Source: Priapulus caudatus (Eukaryota; Priapulida; Priapulimorpha; Priapulimorphida; Priapulidae). Taken from it: a stretch of DNA of 35,585 bases. The notes below the pieces were generated by a model. It was not told the origin of the DNA. It did no database searches and saw only the letters and a program-made list of their open reading frames with translations. The number at the start of each line of letters is the position of its first letter. Position 1 is the first letter of the stretch. The stretch covers positions 169,461 through 205,045 of the forward strand of contig NW_014577273.1 of assembly GCF_000485595.1 (NCBI RefSeq). The letters are read 5' to 3'. The position numbers and the translations under genes were made by a program. Shown here piece by piece: positions 20,450 to 33,562 of this stretch.

Positions 20450-20712
20450 TAACTATTAATATAATATAATATTAATATATAATATATAGATATATATATA
20501 TAATATTATAATAGAATATATAATATAATATAATATAATTATAATATAATAATATAATATAATAAAATATAAATAATACTAATAATACTATATATAATAT
20601 AACTATATATTCATATAATATAATTAATTATATAATATAATATAACTATTAATATATATAATATAATATATATTAATATCAAATATAATATAATATAATA
20701 TAACGTATAACT
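20450..20712. repeat. AT-only low-complexity tract (TAATATAATA)
   Basis: About 260 bases made almost wholly of A and T in TATAATATAA words. No coding potential. Confidence 0.95.
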
Positions 20713-23700
20713 ATTAGAGCCAATATACAAGCTGCATACTGTCCTATATTAATACTTTGATTACGTCGGATTTCCGTAAAACTATGCTTTGCAAATTTGA
20801 TACTTATTCGATAGTCTGTGGCCGTCTTCGATGGCATCTACTAGCTGAATTTTAAACAACGCTATAGTAACTATAGTCATTTATCATAACCGGGTCTACT
20901 TGTGCACGCCATAATCATGTCTCAATGCCAAAATGCTTAACTGGTTGGTGACAAATACACGAAATTTTGGATACCAATATGACGTGCGTTACCCGCTATT
21001 TGCTTCATCCGTGCAACCACAATACCACTGGCCCTTTGTCATTATTGTCAGATACGATATGGTGAGAATTAGATCGTAAGCTCCAACTCGCATCTCACTC
21101 GCCTACGAAACCCCAGCTTTATCGTCTCGATATCCCCCCGCCGTCTTTGCGTGCAAAATGCCACGTCGACTTTTTCCCTTTAAATTATTTCACTTGCGCG
21201 TCTTTGCGAAATGTCACCGCTACGAGCGCTGGCGTCGTTCGAAGAGCCGCGCGCAAAATCAGTTGGCGGACATCAATACGGTCCCAGCCCATCATGGGTA
21301 GCCGAGCACGTACAACAGCGAGAGTCAAGCCCCGGATCGGTATCCTCGCATTAGCAGTAACTATAGCAGCGACACAATATGGCGTTCGTCGAGCAGTATA
21401 CATGTCCCGATGGGTTGGGTTAAGATAAACTTGACGTCGTGGGGAGCAAGCTTATCAGAATGCGACACGCATGCACGCTGCGGATAAGTCAACCACCTAA
21501 CCTCGTTCTCGTCATCGACAAAGATGAACTTCCGGCTCTATAGTATACCATTAGCACGTACAACGTTTGTACATATATGCGATAGCTATGCTATTTACGC
21601 GAGCAAATAATAGTGCCTGGTTATAATTCACAGCCTTCCACTCTGTCAACCTGGCGCTGACAATCAAGGACGGTCCAGGCGCAATGTCTCGTGCTCTTTG
21701 CGGTATAAATTACAAGATCTCGCTCTGTGGTGCGGATTGTTGGCTTGAAATGTGGAAAAAATCCCATTTTTATCGGTAAAATTAATAGACGTATCTTCTT
21801 CCAAAAACTTGTGGGTAATTATTCACAAATATTTATTCAGCAAACCGAGCAACCACTCAATAAAGCAATTAATTGTGTAAACAAGTAATAAACGAAGAAA
21901 TAGTATTGATGCCAGTTGTTTTTTTAATCAATTATTGAATTTCTTAGTCAATACGCGCCGATTCTTTGCCTTTACCTCATTTAAATATGTCATTCAAGGA
22001 GTCAATTAAACAGTCATGCGCATTATTAATCTTCGTACAGTCGTGTTAGCTCCATATAGTAATCTAGTATTATCAATTATATGTTATCATCTTCCTTAAC
22101 CTACTACTATAGCTTAAACTATAAGTTGATCGTGCGAAGGCGCGTGACAGACTTTGTATAAGATGTGCACGCCAAAAGAAGGTCAAGTGATCATGGATGG
22201 GCGTATGCGGAACAATAATGAAATAAGCATGCCCGACGACCCTGCCATGAGGGGTTCAATGCGAATGAGCCTGCGCCATAAGCGATAACAGCTACGCGTA
22301 TTTGTGATGTGACCCGAGTAAAAAGCACATGATGGAGGTTTAAATGGTTAAAAAAACGCGTCGCGAGGGTGTTTACGCGTTATACCAGTGAACCGGTGCG
22401 TAAAGAGGAAAAGAAGGTTAAATCACGCGTGTGTGTCGTTGAATGCAGTATCCGGAACAAATCGCATCGAAATTAGTTTTGAAGCTGTCCAGTTGGTTTC
22501 GGAGAAGCCACGCCGAGGCCACATTGGCTGCAACTCTCCACAGATGGCGCGAAATGGGCATCGTACACCGAATTATTTGAAATAATTATTTGAGTTAATT
22601 GACTGCAATATTCTGTCAGAAAACAAGAAGGATAAAAATGACATGACACGATATTATAATCACATTTGGGAATTGTTTTTCCCTCGGATGATCGTGACTT
22701 GCTAGCTTTATATTGATACGTGTGTCATTCACGGTGCTTACTCTCACAACAAATCACTTAAATGATAGTCATTTACTTGCAATTGAGTAATTGGTTTAAG
22801 CTTTTTCTTAATGCCTGGTAGGTTTTCGCATAATAACGTTAATGCTTATATAATTAGAGACGGTTTTATCATTGTAATTTATCAAAATTGCTGCGCTTCC
22901 GTACATTTTAAACGCAAGCCGAGGGCTGCTGCATTGATTTTTCTTATCGCCACACGATGGCGAATACGTAGTTACCTGGCAATTGCTAATACACACGATT
23001 GCGCATTCTGAAAAGAAATGACGATTTCTGGTGCTTCGCGTAAAAGCATCAAATCATAACTTCGCTGTCGTTTCGTCGAATGAAACTCTCGTCTGTGCAT
23101 ATATTTGTGAAACACGTTTTTCACATTACCGAACAACGGCGACGTACTGACTCAGCAATACTCAACGTTTAACGGACCACGCACCAGCCGACCTTCTTTT
23201 TCTCGAAAAACACTTTTTATCAAGGATTTTATCAAGTTTCTCCAGTACCTGTGTATCGATTGCTCACTTTGAAAGATAACGGGACAGAATGTATCGATGT
23301 ATATTATGGTGGCGTGTGTGCGTGAGAGTGAATACACGGCACGTTGGCGTGTGAATGTATATGCAACATTGTGTGTATATGCGCGTGCGTGTGCAAGCGT
23401 GCCCACCCGTATTCGTACATTGACATGCGTGGGTGCGCGTGCGTGCGTCTGCGTTTGCGCGTAGGCGTGCGTGGGCGGGCGTTAATTCTTAATGTCATTG
23501 CTATATATGCCACGGCGGTGTACACTCAAGACGCAACAGAGTAACAGTTTTTTTCTAGCGAGGACGACGGCATTTTCATGGTTATGCGAGAAAGACACAC
23601 GTATATTCTTACTTGACCACAGGGAGCAACACCCGGCCAGCGCAGCCCGCGGCAATAACCGAAAACAAAAAACGCAATTTTAAATATGTAATTGTTCTTG

Positions 23701-24508
23701 GTTGCACGATATAGCGTATACAATTCTAAAACATTTCAATTAATGTCAAACAAAACAGTCCTGCCGACAGAAATCACACATCGGTGTCCATTTCAGGAAG
23801 CCCGCTAAAGCCAGCGACCAACATCGTACGTGTATTACGTAACAAATCAGCTAGTGACACTCGATTCTCTAAGTTATTATGATACTAAGCTGCATGCAGA
23901 CACGAAATCTTCCAACCTTTTATAGAAGTCCACCGGGAGCTGTCTCGGCAGCGCTCGTATCCGTAATATTCGATCACTTATTAATCTATAGTTCCCCGCC
24001 TATGCGAGTAACATTAAGAAAATGTATGCGAGTGCTTCTTGAAACATGGCCAGGATTAACTGAACAAATTTGTGACCGTTTCTGTTTATTTTAATAAAAT
24101 TTAGATTAAAGATACGTGATTGCCTCTACTGTATCTGCTGTAACTAAATAGTATGTCGCTTAAACTTTAATTTCAATTAGCGTTATTTGTTCGGCGCATG
24201 TGCCGATTGTTTCATATCAACATAGGTGTAACTACGTTTTATTTTTTTGTATAAAATAAGCTCTTACGGTCGTAAAACATTATACATGGTGCTAAGATTG
24301 GATGGTAGTAATAATAAGCCTAGCAATACATTAAGTTTATGACAAAATATCGCATTTATCAACATTAAATTCATTATATTCACGTTTCCTCAACGAGAAC
24401 AAGGAAACGACCAAGAGAATATATATCTTCGATCTATCATGCAGCTTCTAGTTCAATCTACAGCTTAGAGTAGAAAGCTACGTGCATGGAAAAAACTACG
24501 TAAATCTA
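20713..24508. other. Long stretch without a recognisable gene
   Basis: 21140-21440 is CpG-richer with overlapping frames (93 codons plus, 72 codons minus) but no motif. 23310-23490 is a degenerate GTGC-rich patch giving His-Arg frames. A CTCF-like CCACAGATGGCGCG lies at 22538-22551. No splice-supported exon or RNA gene was found. Confidence 0.4.
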
Positions 24509-24915
24509 CGAAAGCCCAGAAGGCTCATGCGAAATGCGAAATGCGAAATGCGAAATGCAAGATGCGAAATGCGAAATGCAAGATGCGAACTGCGAGATGC
24601 GAGATGTGAAATGTAAACTGCGACTTTATGTACAGCGAATCAGCACTTAGCTTTCATCATGTTTACAATATGACCAATGAAATGTGAAGGTGAATTGTTC
24701 ACCCTCATTGTTTGTAATCGAGATCGCCATCTTTGTCTTTGTAGTAATTAATACCGGCCATGCGATTTGTCAAGACCAACACGTTCTCTGATTGGTTGCT
24801 TCAGATTTCGCATTTCGCATTTTTCATCTCGCATTTCGCATTTCGCATTTCGCATTTCGCAGTTCGCAGTTCGCATTTCGCATTTCGCATTTCGCATGAG
24901 CCTTCTGGGCTTTCG
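24509..24915. mobile_element. Foldback (MITE-like) element with heptamer arrays in its arms
   Basis: The left end CGAAAGCCCAGAAGGCTCAT (24509-24528) is repeated in exact inverse at the right end (24896-24915), and the identity runs on through about 20 more bases of GCGAAAT heptamers. Each arm then continues as a variable array (GCGAAAT, GCAAGAT, GCGAACT, GCGAGAT) for about 110 bases. The roughly 170-bp centre is unique. A TA lies outside each end (24507-24508 and 24916-24917), consistent with a TA target duplication as in Tc1/mariner-type elements. There is no coding sequence, so movement would need an enzyme from elsewhere. Confidence 0.65.
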
Positions 24916-24917
24916 TA

Positions 24918-25026
24918 TGGAACCGCCACCACGTTGTATAAACGTTGATTATCGGGAGTAATAATTATCGTTATTTGGCGAGGCTGATGGTAGCTCTCTG
25001 GTAGTATGCTAGTCGAAATTAAACAG
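24918..25026. other. Unique DNA right of the foldback element
   Basis: Short AT-rich flank with no feature. Confidence 0.3.
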
Positions 25027-25051
25027 CTAATTAAGCACCGTGCTTAATTAG
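25027..25051. promoter_or_regulatory. Perfect 25-base palindrome with TAATTA-type cores
   Basis: CTAATTAAGCAC, one C, then GTGCTTAATTAG: a 12-bp perfect inverted repeat with a one-base centre. Each arm carries TAATT, the homeodomain core, so it could bind a dimer or form a cruciform. Two GTTAACAA words follow directly. Confidence 0.3.
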
Positions 25052-26918
25052 TTAACAAGTTAACAAGTTATGTTGTATCTTTAGAAAGCCCGAGATAGAG
25101 TGTGGCCAGGGCGTGGTGTGGACAATGTTTAACGCCTTCTTGTTCTAATGTGTTGGCGGTGCCTGAGCGTGCGTGATTGTAAATGTGTAGGTGTGAGTGG
25201 CTGCGATTTTTGCGATATCGCTTAGAGAGAAGATTTTAGAAATTAGAGAAGAAGGTTCCCGCATGTACATAAACTACGTGTTTAAGTACTATTGGGCGTC
25301 GCCGATGATAGACTGTAGAAGAGACTGCAAATCTTTGAACCACATAGTTTGGTCGAAAAGGAATCAATCGTATTAAATAATCGTCGTTGCGTTGTCGATA
25401 GAATGAACATACAATAATTTGCTAAAAAAAATTATCTGTGATTTCATGTAATAATTTTGATTTTTCAAAGAAGCTCAGAAAGAATAGAAATGGGGAAATA
25501 TGCATGAAAAATTATAAATTTGTAATGGCTGATGCCAGAAAATAATTCACGACAAATAGCTGAAAAACTAGTGACCTATGAATATGTCATAGCTTTTAAA
25601 ATAATTTACATAACAGCAAATATTTTACAATTGATATAAACAAAAAAATCCTTACGTGTAGGATAAATATATCCGCATGTATATTACATTTAAAAAAACT
25701 ACAGAAAATATCCCATCTAGAACAATAATTACTACTATTCGTACACAGTAGTACTTTAATTTATTAAACATACGCAACGATAATAAACAGCACTCCTTTT
25801 AATTATCAAGTATTGCCCTGTAAATATATGTCTTACATTTATATGTATATACATATATGTGTATATATATATATATATATATACATATATATCATATATT
25901 GTGATGTAGACAGAAGAAATATATCATAATCATATACAACCACATGTGATAACGCTCGTTTACATATACACTGTCACTTATCAAACTGATAACGATGATT
26001 TCCGCAAAAGAAACAGTCTCTGATATCGCCAATGCAGACTTCTGAGTTGTTATAAAGATGGCGGTGGCATTCGGCTTGAATTGGCGCGTGGACGCGTTGT
26101 CTATAGACTGTGAAGAGTTGTCAAGACGACGTTGGCTTCTGCTCCGCAAAATCTCCGGCATGTTTCTTGACTGAAATCCTTCCTGATCATTGTGTTTGAT
26201 CCACGACTGTCCATCTAGCCTGCGAGAAAGCATCAGCCGAATCTCGGTAATCTCACGTAAATTCATGAATATAAAATAAATGCAGCGTGCACCACGATTA
26301 CCATCGAAGATAGTCTATCAAAATCGTGTTATGCAAATCGTGCTGCCTATTGCGACTGAATAAAATTATATATCAAATTAAATAAAAGCTGACTTAGCTT
26401 ACGCAAAGGTTATTCACTTTTACTGGAGGAACGGCTATATCACAATGCAATCGCTGCATAGCATTAGTCTAAATATGCCACGGGAATATATAAAACCGCA
26501 TTCATAAACCTATTGGCCGTTGATCAAATACAATGTACAATAAGATATTCGACTGTCAATGGACTACATTTAGTGGATGACTGCGATAGCCACCAAACCG
26601 AATACAGACACTGGTCTTTTGAAGTTCGCCATGATAGCTATTGTATTGTTAGTGCCCCCAATCATATCAGTGTCGCCTCCAATACTATTTGGTCTATCTC
26701 GGCATTCATGTACGTGCTCCGCACTCACTAACCACTGAAATCAGCACAGCTTCAAATGAAGAGGTGCCACACGTAGGAATTTTGAATCATAATATTGATT
26801 CACACGACGGGTCGGCCTTCATGTATATATTAATCTATGAATGTGATTAATTGACTGCCTCGTGCACACGAATGCAATGACATCGCAGTGCCTTCTTTAT
26901 CTCGCCTTGTCCAGCATT
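25052..26918. other. AT-rich unique DNA, no gene recognised
   Basis: A (TA)n run with ACATATATGT palindromes lies at 25835-25896. A 124-codon minus frame (25892-26266) has mixed protein-like composition and an acceptor-like TTTCTCGCAG near 26222, but no motif or donor, so it is not called. Confidence 0.4.
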
Positions 26919-27125
26919 AGTCGTGTGTGTGTGGTACCGCGCGCGGTGTGTGTGTGTGTGTTGTGGTGTGTGTTGTGTGTGTGTGTGTGTGTGTGTGCGT
27001 GTGCGTGTGCGTGGTGCGTGTGCGTGTGCGTGTGCGTGTGCGTGTGCGTGTGCGTGTGCGTGTGGCGTGCTGCGTGCGTGCGTGCGTGCGTGTGCGTGCG
27101 TGGTGGTGCGTGTGTGTGTGTATGC
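26919..27125. repeat. (GT)n/(GTGTGC)n tract, about 200 bp
   Basis: GT units, then about nine regular GTGTGC hexamers (27000-27060), then GTGC tetramers. The frames are repeat translations. Continuous purine-pyrimidine alternation favours Z-DNA. Confidence 0.95.
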
Positions 27126-30100
27126 CGTATCGCAGTATCTCATTCTCATCCCACTATCGAGTATTGTGTTTCGACCGCGAATAACAAAGTTGATAACGTG
27201 ACCACCATCAACAGTAAGATTACAGTATTACAGTATAAAGGCGATTGGCATCCACGCATAAGTGTCCCCCCGCGCCAGGCCTAACCCAACTGGCGCTAAT
27301 TTTCTCCTTCCCTGCTATGTTCATTAACGTTCCGTAGCGCCTATCTCGACTATATATTGTATATTGGGTTTACGCTGGTCATTCGCAGACCATACACGGC
27401 AGGAATACGTTGAACCGAACAGCGCAATTCTCCTGACGACGACACACGGGGTTATAGCGAGAGGATGCGCTAAACAAGTCAATGATCTTATTATCCTCAT
27501 GACAATATAGCTCATAATCGATATGTCTGTTGGTCGGGCGTCCCGTGGGAGCACCAAGCCGATGCCCTGCTATTAAGATATTAACATCACAGCGCGACCA
27601 CGCATCCTTAGATGGCACAGCCCAGCCCGCAGGGTCACCTATCGGGTAAACAATTTACCCAGGGAGTCGAACCCGTTCGCACGCAGGAATTTTGTATATG
27701 TCTTTCCTGTCCGAATATCATCTAAACTTTCCAAATAGATACGCGGCCATATTTGGCCTAATATAGACATGGCATCTTACAGAACGTGCTGAGATTGTAT
27801 AGCAGGTAACGTCGTATGCTCCACGACCCAACGCAGTTATGTATGCGTTATTGCAATAAGGCTAAAAATTCGGAAAGAAGGCTACATCGATGTAAAATGC
27901 CCGACGGCGGGATTATAATCAACGAATGGACGACCACCTGTCGACTCAGTCCGTCAGTTGCAGCAGACTTCGTAACCACGTCGATAATAGCTCGAACGTG
28001 GCACTATCCTTAAACAATATACCTTATAATAAATCTTATAACTATAATAATACGCTAACGGTTCGCCAAACATGAAAACCCCGTTCCGCAACACTAAACT
28101 AACTAGGCGTTATGTTATCTTAGTTTACATATAAGAATTAACTTATATAAGACTTAACGTAGTACATAAGCGAAATTTCGCGAAAGCTGTGCTTTTCCCG
28201 CTGACTTCGTTTGATTGCATCTACATTTCTGTACAGCTTTTACCTTAGGGATTCTATCGAACTATCCCAATATACGGTATATAACTGCATGCTGCGTTAC
28301 CCATGTAACCGTTATTGTGGCATACACGCTCATACAGACGGATTCTTCGCAGAACAGCTATGCAAGCTAGCAGCTCTTATTAAACGTTATCATACCTTAA
28401 AACGTTCTCATACACTAAATTTACCAACAACGATCAACTTGTACATGGTACCGTGATGTAAACGAGCAATGGAAAACAGTGTGCGTGAACCTTTAGATAA
28501 ATGCAGCTAAATTAATTTATCATCCATTAATTTGCACATGCTGCATTACACATATTGTTATAATTCATTTACATTATGATATGAATACTATTTATATCAA
28601 GGCGCTCTTCGACGAACCTCTTTCTTATATACGTCCATAAAGCCAGTTGTCTACGTCGTCATTCATGGTGTCTCCATATCCGTACGTACGTTTCCCAAAT
28701 CTGCGTATAAACAAAACAACACGTCATTAAACTCACTAATTATTATCATCAGCACGGCCATGAACGTATAAAGAGGTAATATTAGCGTAATTTAAGACCG
28801 CGTATATATTGTCAATTAGGTAATATTAATTAAATATCTATATGTGCTATCTACTGAGTATTCATTGTTAGGTATCTGAGCGCATTTAACGAGAATAATT
28901 ATGGATTGATTAACGCTTAAGCAACGTCTTCTTTTAAGAAACTCATTCGAGAATGTTGCCGCTATAGGGCTGCAGCTATAAATTACATAGCATTTAAATT
29001 ACCATGATAAATTTAATGAGGCATTTATATCTGATACTCCAGTTTGCGTTTGAATTTAAATTACTACTTCTGTTTCGCAGGCCGCGCAGCCGTATACGTT
29101 GTTCGTTAAAACATCGAAAAACTCCCCCCACCACCACCTATGTTACAACGGATAACGACGACGCTATGTATACTGAATGCGTAGGCTAGTTGGCAGTATC
29201 TTTCATAATTAGACCGTGCAACAACAAGAGGAAAGCCACTTCTCTTCCGTTTGAAGTAGGGCGTCTATTGCAATTTGAATCCTCATAAATATCGCAAGCC
29301 ACTCGAGTATTCTTCGTAAAGGAAACAAAATCAGCGTACTAGATATTTTTTAACCTATGCTCCTGCGACGACAAGCTGACTCACGCTAACCTTATAGACA
29401 CCGTAGCATTTAAATAATGAAACATTTTCGTTAGGAATAATAACCGTAAATCATTATACTGAGCAGTAGATCAATTAAAAAGCGACAAACAGCAGCGTTT
29501 ACTAACCTAATATTCCCACCGCGCGTAACCCAAACGAGCGCAAATCCTAAATGCGAACGATTGTGAGGAACCAGATTTCTCCCTATATAACTCTTCTACA
29601 TGTGCGCGCGCGTAAATATGAAATTCGGTGGTTTCTTTATAGGCGTTTTACTGCATCGCGGCCGCGACTACTCGCATGCATAGCGGTCCGTAACGACGAC
29701 GGATTCCCGCTGCAGTAGCGCGACTGCGGCCGCCAACGGTGTACATATCCGCAGACTTAGCGAGCGGGCGCGCCATCTCCGGAGATCATTTGCAGCTATT
29801 TGCTGTTATCCCTGCCTCTCGCTCGCCTTTAATTGCTCCTTCAAGCGCCTCATTTATAGCGGTGCGGGACAGACAAGTGCGCTTGATAACGAAAGGGCAT
29901 CAACTGACATTCGCGCGCGTCGATTCTATACGTTACGTAGCTCGAATCGTTGTCGTCGGCAAAGATGATATTAACTCGGTGCATTTACATGGAACCAGAA
30001 CGCGCGCGGGCCGTTATTATAGAAGATATATGGGGTTATCCGTCTTCGCAATGCCTGCATGCCGCATAACCGACTACAGCTAGGCAATCTTACTCTTAAT

Positions 30101-30158
30101 CTCAAGAAACCCTAGAATTGTTGGAAATGGATGGGGGTATAAGCTTTTGAGTCGGCTG
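27126..30158. other. Long stretch without a recognisable gene
   Basis: 27300-27680 has overlapping frames and an isolated tRNA-like B box (see next entry). 29071-29080 is a good acceptor-like TGTTTCGCAG followed by a frame that stops at 29189. 29500-30090 is CpG-rich with a 114-codon plus frame lacking motifs. None is firm enough to call a gene. Confidence 0.4.
27663..27673 (-). other. Isolated RNA polymerase III B-box sequence, possible SINE relic
   Basis: The minus strand reads GGTTCGACTCC, a perfect match to the tRNA B box GGTTCGANTCC. The surrounding T-stem pairs poorly and no A box lies at the right distance upstream, so it is not a tRNA gene. A hairpin GGGTAAATTGTTTACCC follows at once. 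A truncated tRNA-derived SINE is one explanation; chance is another. Confidence 0.2.
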
Positions 30159-30171
30159 CCCCCCCCCCCCC
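30159..30171. repeat. Poly-C run of 13
   Basis: Thirteen C in a row, unusual in this AT-rich region, followed by GCGCGCGC. Confidence 0.97.
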
Positions 30172-30662
30172 ATTTCTCGCGCGCGCTCTCTCCTCGCCAC
30201 TTCTCACAAATGCGCCACATAGTCAAATGGAAAGCACTTAACGTCATCCATTATTGCGATTAAAATTTTATTGCCTTTTCAGTTTCGGGTATATTGGGGA
30301 AAAAAATCGCCGTGACGCAGCTTGAAAACGTGGTGTTTGTTCACCGTGCCAGGATGCCCTGCCTCATAGTTGCGACAGGAAGCATGCTGTGCGTGTATAT
30401 ATAATAATTACTAGGCTTCAGATTTCCTCATACATGACTTTAAAAAATTTACGCTTCTCTCTACGCGTTCAGCGAGTGTGATGCACGATGGGGGTATTTG
30501 CCGGCTGGCATGTCTGCAACTGCACCCATATAGTGCGATTTCTTAGATTTTTCGTGTGAGTTTTACAGAATGATGGGCGCGCGTTTGCTCTTGCGTGCGT
30601 GAGCGAATATGTTGTGTATTCCTGTGCGTGCATGTGTGCACCTGCCTCCGCGAATTCGTCTG
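30172..30662. other. Unique DNA, nothing assigned
   Basis: An acceptor-like CCTTTTCAG lies near 30283 on the plus strand without a convincing exon after it. Confidence 0.35.
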
Positions 30663-30716
30663 CATTCACGTGTAATGTGTGCGCAATGTATGTGCGTGTG
30701 CGTGTACATGTGTGTG

Positions 30717-30767
<51 letters not shown>

Positions 30768-30815
30768 ATGAGCGCGCATGTGAGCGCGCATATGCGCGTG
30801 TGCGGATGTGCGAAT
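30663..30815. repeat. (GT)n with GCGCGC and GCGCAT extensions
   Basis: GT dinucleotides lead into GTGCGCGCGCGCACATG and repeated GAGCGCGCAT words. The 174-codon minus frame (30563-31087) crosses it as HTHTHT and is not taken as a gene. Confidence 0.93.
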
Positions 30816-31750
30816 GCTTTAGAAGATCCGCCTATATCTACACACATAATCATATTGAACAATAGCGGGTAGGTAATAAGGCGCATGAGTGCGAAACGCA
30901 AGCTGAAATAATTGAAGCACAAGGAAATGTGTGGGTTTATCACAATGTACACTATTCCTAGGAAAATCCATAGTAGCCATACTAGTAAAAACACGGGACA
31001 GACGTATTCATAAATTATACGCCATGGATATTTATGCTGAACCCGGGCAGGAAATATGTACACTAACGGAAGCATGAAGCTGACCAAGTAGGCAGATATT
31101 TCACTAGACTACAATACTCCGATCGTGACAGCTTTACTCAGCGATGAGAATTAATAATTCATGAAACGATGTATAAGCGATTAATTAGAAACTCGTGTTG
31201 TAGTTAGTTCAGCGCTTTAAAAATCTGTATAAACAGGCCTCATGCTGGCCAGTAAATTATCAGAGCAATAGCTACTTGTAATTAAATTCACACGAATCAG
31301 TCAGAAATTCGCAAGCCGATGTTTAATTAATCACTAGACGATAGCTGTAAAGAATGGGTGCAAATAAATGGTAATTATCAATTAACTATTATTATTAATA
31401 GTTATCACCGCTTACGACCTGCGCCGCGGAAGTGCTGCTTTGTGCTATATCGGTATTTAATATATCTCGGTCAGAGAGGATTTAAATAATCGTAAACCGC
31501 AAGTTATATATTGGCCCGAGAGCTCTGGCCTGTTGCATAAATCTTTGCGGCCATTGCAGAGGTTGTCGTTCTCTCCGTAGTCAGAAGCGATATGCGTCAT
31601 AGCCTACGTTGGTTACTTATCACTATTATTGTGTGCGCACATGTTGCGCACTAGTTCAGAGCATATCGATGATTTATGAATACTTTCATCAGTCTTGAAT
31701 AGAAGCCTGGAAAACCCAGCCCAGCCCTGATTTCGGACATTTTGATTACT
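30816..31750. other. AT-rich unique DNA, no gene seen
   Basis: Contains a hairpin AACTATTATTATTAATAGTT near 31384. No other feature. Confidence 0.45.
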
Positions 31751-31841
31751 CCTATCTATCTATCTATCTATCTTTCTATCTATCTATCTATCTATCTATC
31801 TTCATCTTTATCTATCTATTGAGTCTATCTATCTATCTATC

Positions 31842-31873
<32 letters not shown>

Positions 31874-33490
31874 TATACTATCTATCTAATTATCTATCTA
31901 TCACTATCATTATCTATCTTATCATATCTATCTATCGGTATCTATCTACTATCTATCTATCTATCTTCTATCTATCTATCTATCACTATCTATTTTCTAT
32001 CTATATCATTATTCTATCTGTATCTACTACTCTATGCTACTCTTCTATCTGATCTCCTCCATCTATCTATCTATCTATCTAGTCCTATCTATATCTATCT
32101 ATCTATACTATTCTATTACTCATCTATGTCTATCTATTCTATCTATCTTATCTATTCTATCTACTCTATCTACTCTATCTATTTCTATCTATCTTATCTA
32201 TCTATCGTATCTATCTATCTATATATCTATCCTATCTATCTATCTATCTGTCTGTCTTCAGTCTAGGCTATCTATCTATCTATGTATCTATCTAGCTTTC
32301 TATTCATTTATCATATCTACTCTACCTATTCTAGTATTCAATCTATGTTATCTATATATTTATAATGTGCTATCTATCTATATCTATCTTATCTATCTAT
32401 TCTGACTTTTATCTATTTATCTTTCTTAGATATCTATCGTATCTTATCTATTCTATCTATCTAATCTATCTATCCATGCTTATCTATCTACATATCATAT
32501 CTATCTAGCTATCTATCTATTCCATACTATCTATCCACTCTATCTATCTATCTATCGCATCCATCCATCCATCCATCCATCCATCCCACCATCCATCCAT
32601 CCATCCTCCATCCATCCATCCATCCATCCATCCATCCATCAATCCATCATCCACTCCACCATCCATCCATTTCATCCATCCATCCATCCAAATCCATCGC
32701 ATCTATCGACACTATTCTATCTAAGTCTATCTAGTCTAATTCTATCTATCCTATTATCTTATCTCATCGTATCTTATATCATATCTATCTATCTATCTAT
32801 CTCTATCATTTAATCTGATCTACTATCCTACTCTATCTATCTATCTATCTATCATCTAATCTATCTGTTTATCTATCATTCTATCTATCTATCTATCTAT
32901 CTATCTAGTCAGTCTATCTATCGTATCTAATTATCTTATCTAGCTATCTATCTATCTATCTATCTATCTTATCTATCTATCTATATCTATCTATCTATCT
33001 ATCTATCGTATCTACTCTTATCTAATACTATCTATCTATCTATCTATCGTATCTATCTACTATCTATCTATCTATCTACCTATCGTATCTTATCTATCTA
33101 TTCTATCTATCGTATTCTATCTGATCTATCTATTCTAATCTATCTATCTATCTACTATCTATCTATCTACTACTCTATCTATCTATCTATTCTATCAATA
33201 GATTCTATTATCTATTCTATCTATCATCTATCTACTATCTACTCTATCTATCTATCGTATCTACTTCTATCTATCTCTATCCTATCGTATCTAGTCTCGA
33301 TCTATCGTTATCTATTTACTATCGTTATCATCTATCTAATCTATCTTATCTATCTATCTATCTATCTATCATTTACAATCTATCTAATCCTATCCTATCT
33401 ATCTATCTATCACTATTTAATCGTATCTATCTGATCTATCTATTCTAATCTATCTATCTACCTATCCGTATCTATCTATCCATCTATGCC
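31751..33490. repeat. (TCTA)n tetranucleotide array of about 1.75 kb with an embedded (ATCC)n block
   Basis: Imperfect TCTA array with 1-3 base indels (TCTAC, TCTAAT, TATCGTATC). From about 32556 to 32695 the unit changes to ATCC/CCAT and then returns to TCTA. The YLSIYLSI frames are repeat translations. Confidence 0.98.
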
Positions 33491-33562
33491 TTTCTCTCTC
33501 TCTATCATTCTCGTTCTCTCTCTCCCTCTCCATATATATATATATTTATTTATTTATTTAAC
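33491..33562. repeat. CT-rich, (TA)n and (TTTA)n run
   Basis: TCTCTCTC with interruptions, then ATATATATATAT, then three TTTA units. It closes the tetranucleotide block. Confidence 0.93.

Noticed and set aside
25892-26266. 124-codon minus-strand frame
   Set aside because: Looks protein-like and has an acceptor-like site, but no recognisable domain, donor or promoter.
27640-27740. tRNA gene on the minus strand
   Set aside because: B box present but T-stem pairs at only three positions and no A box or cloverleaf can be drawn.
29739-30083. 114-codon plus frame in a CpG-rich patch
   Set aside because: No domain, signal peptide or splice support; high CpG lowers stop frequency.
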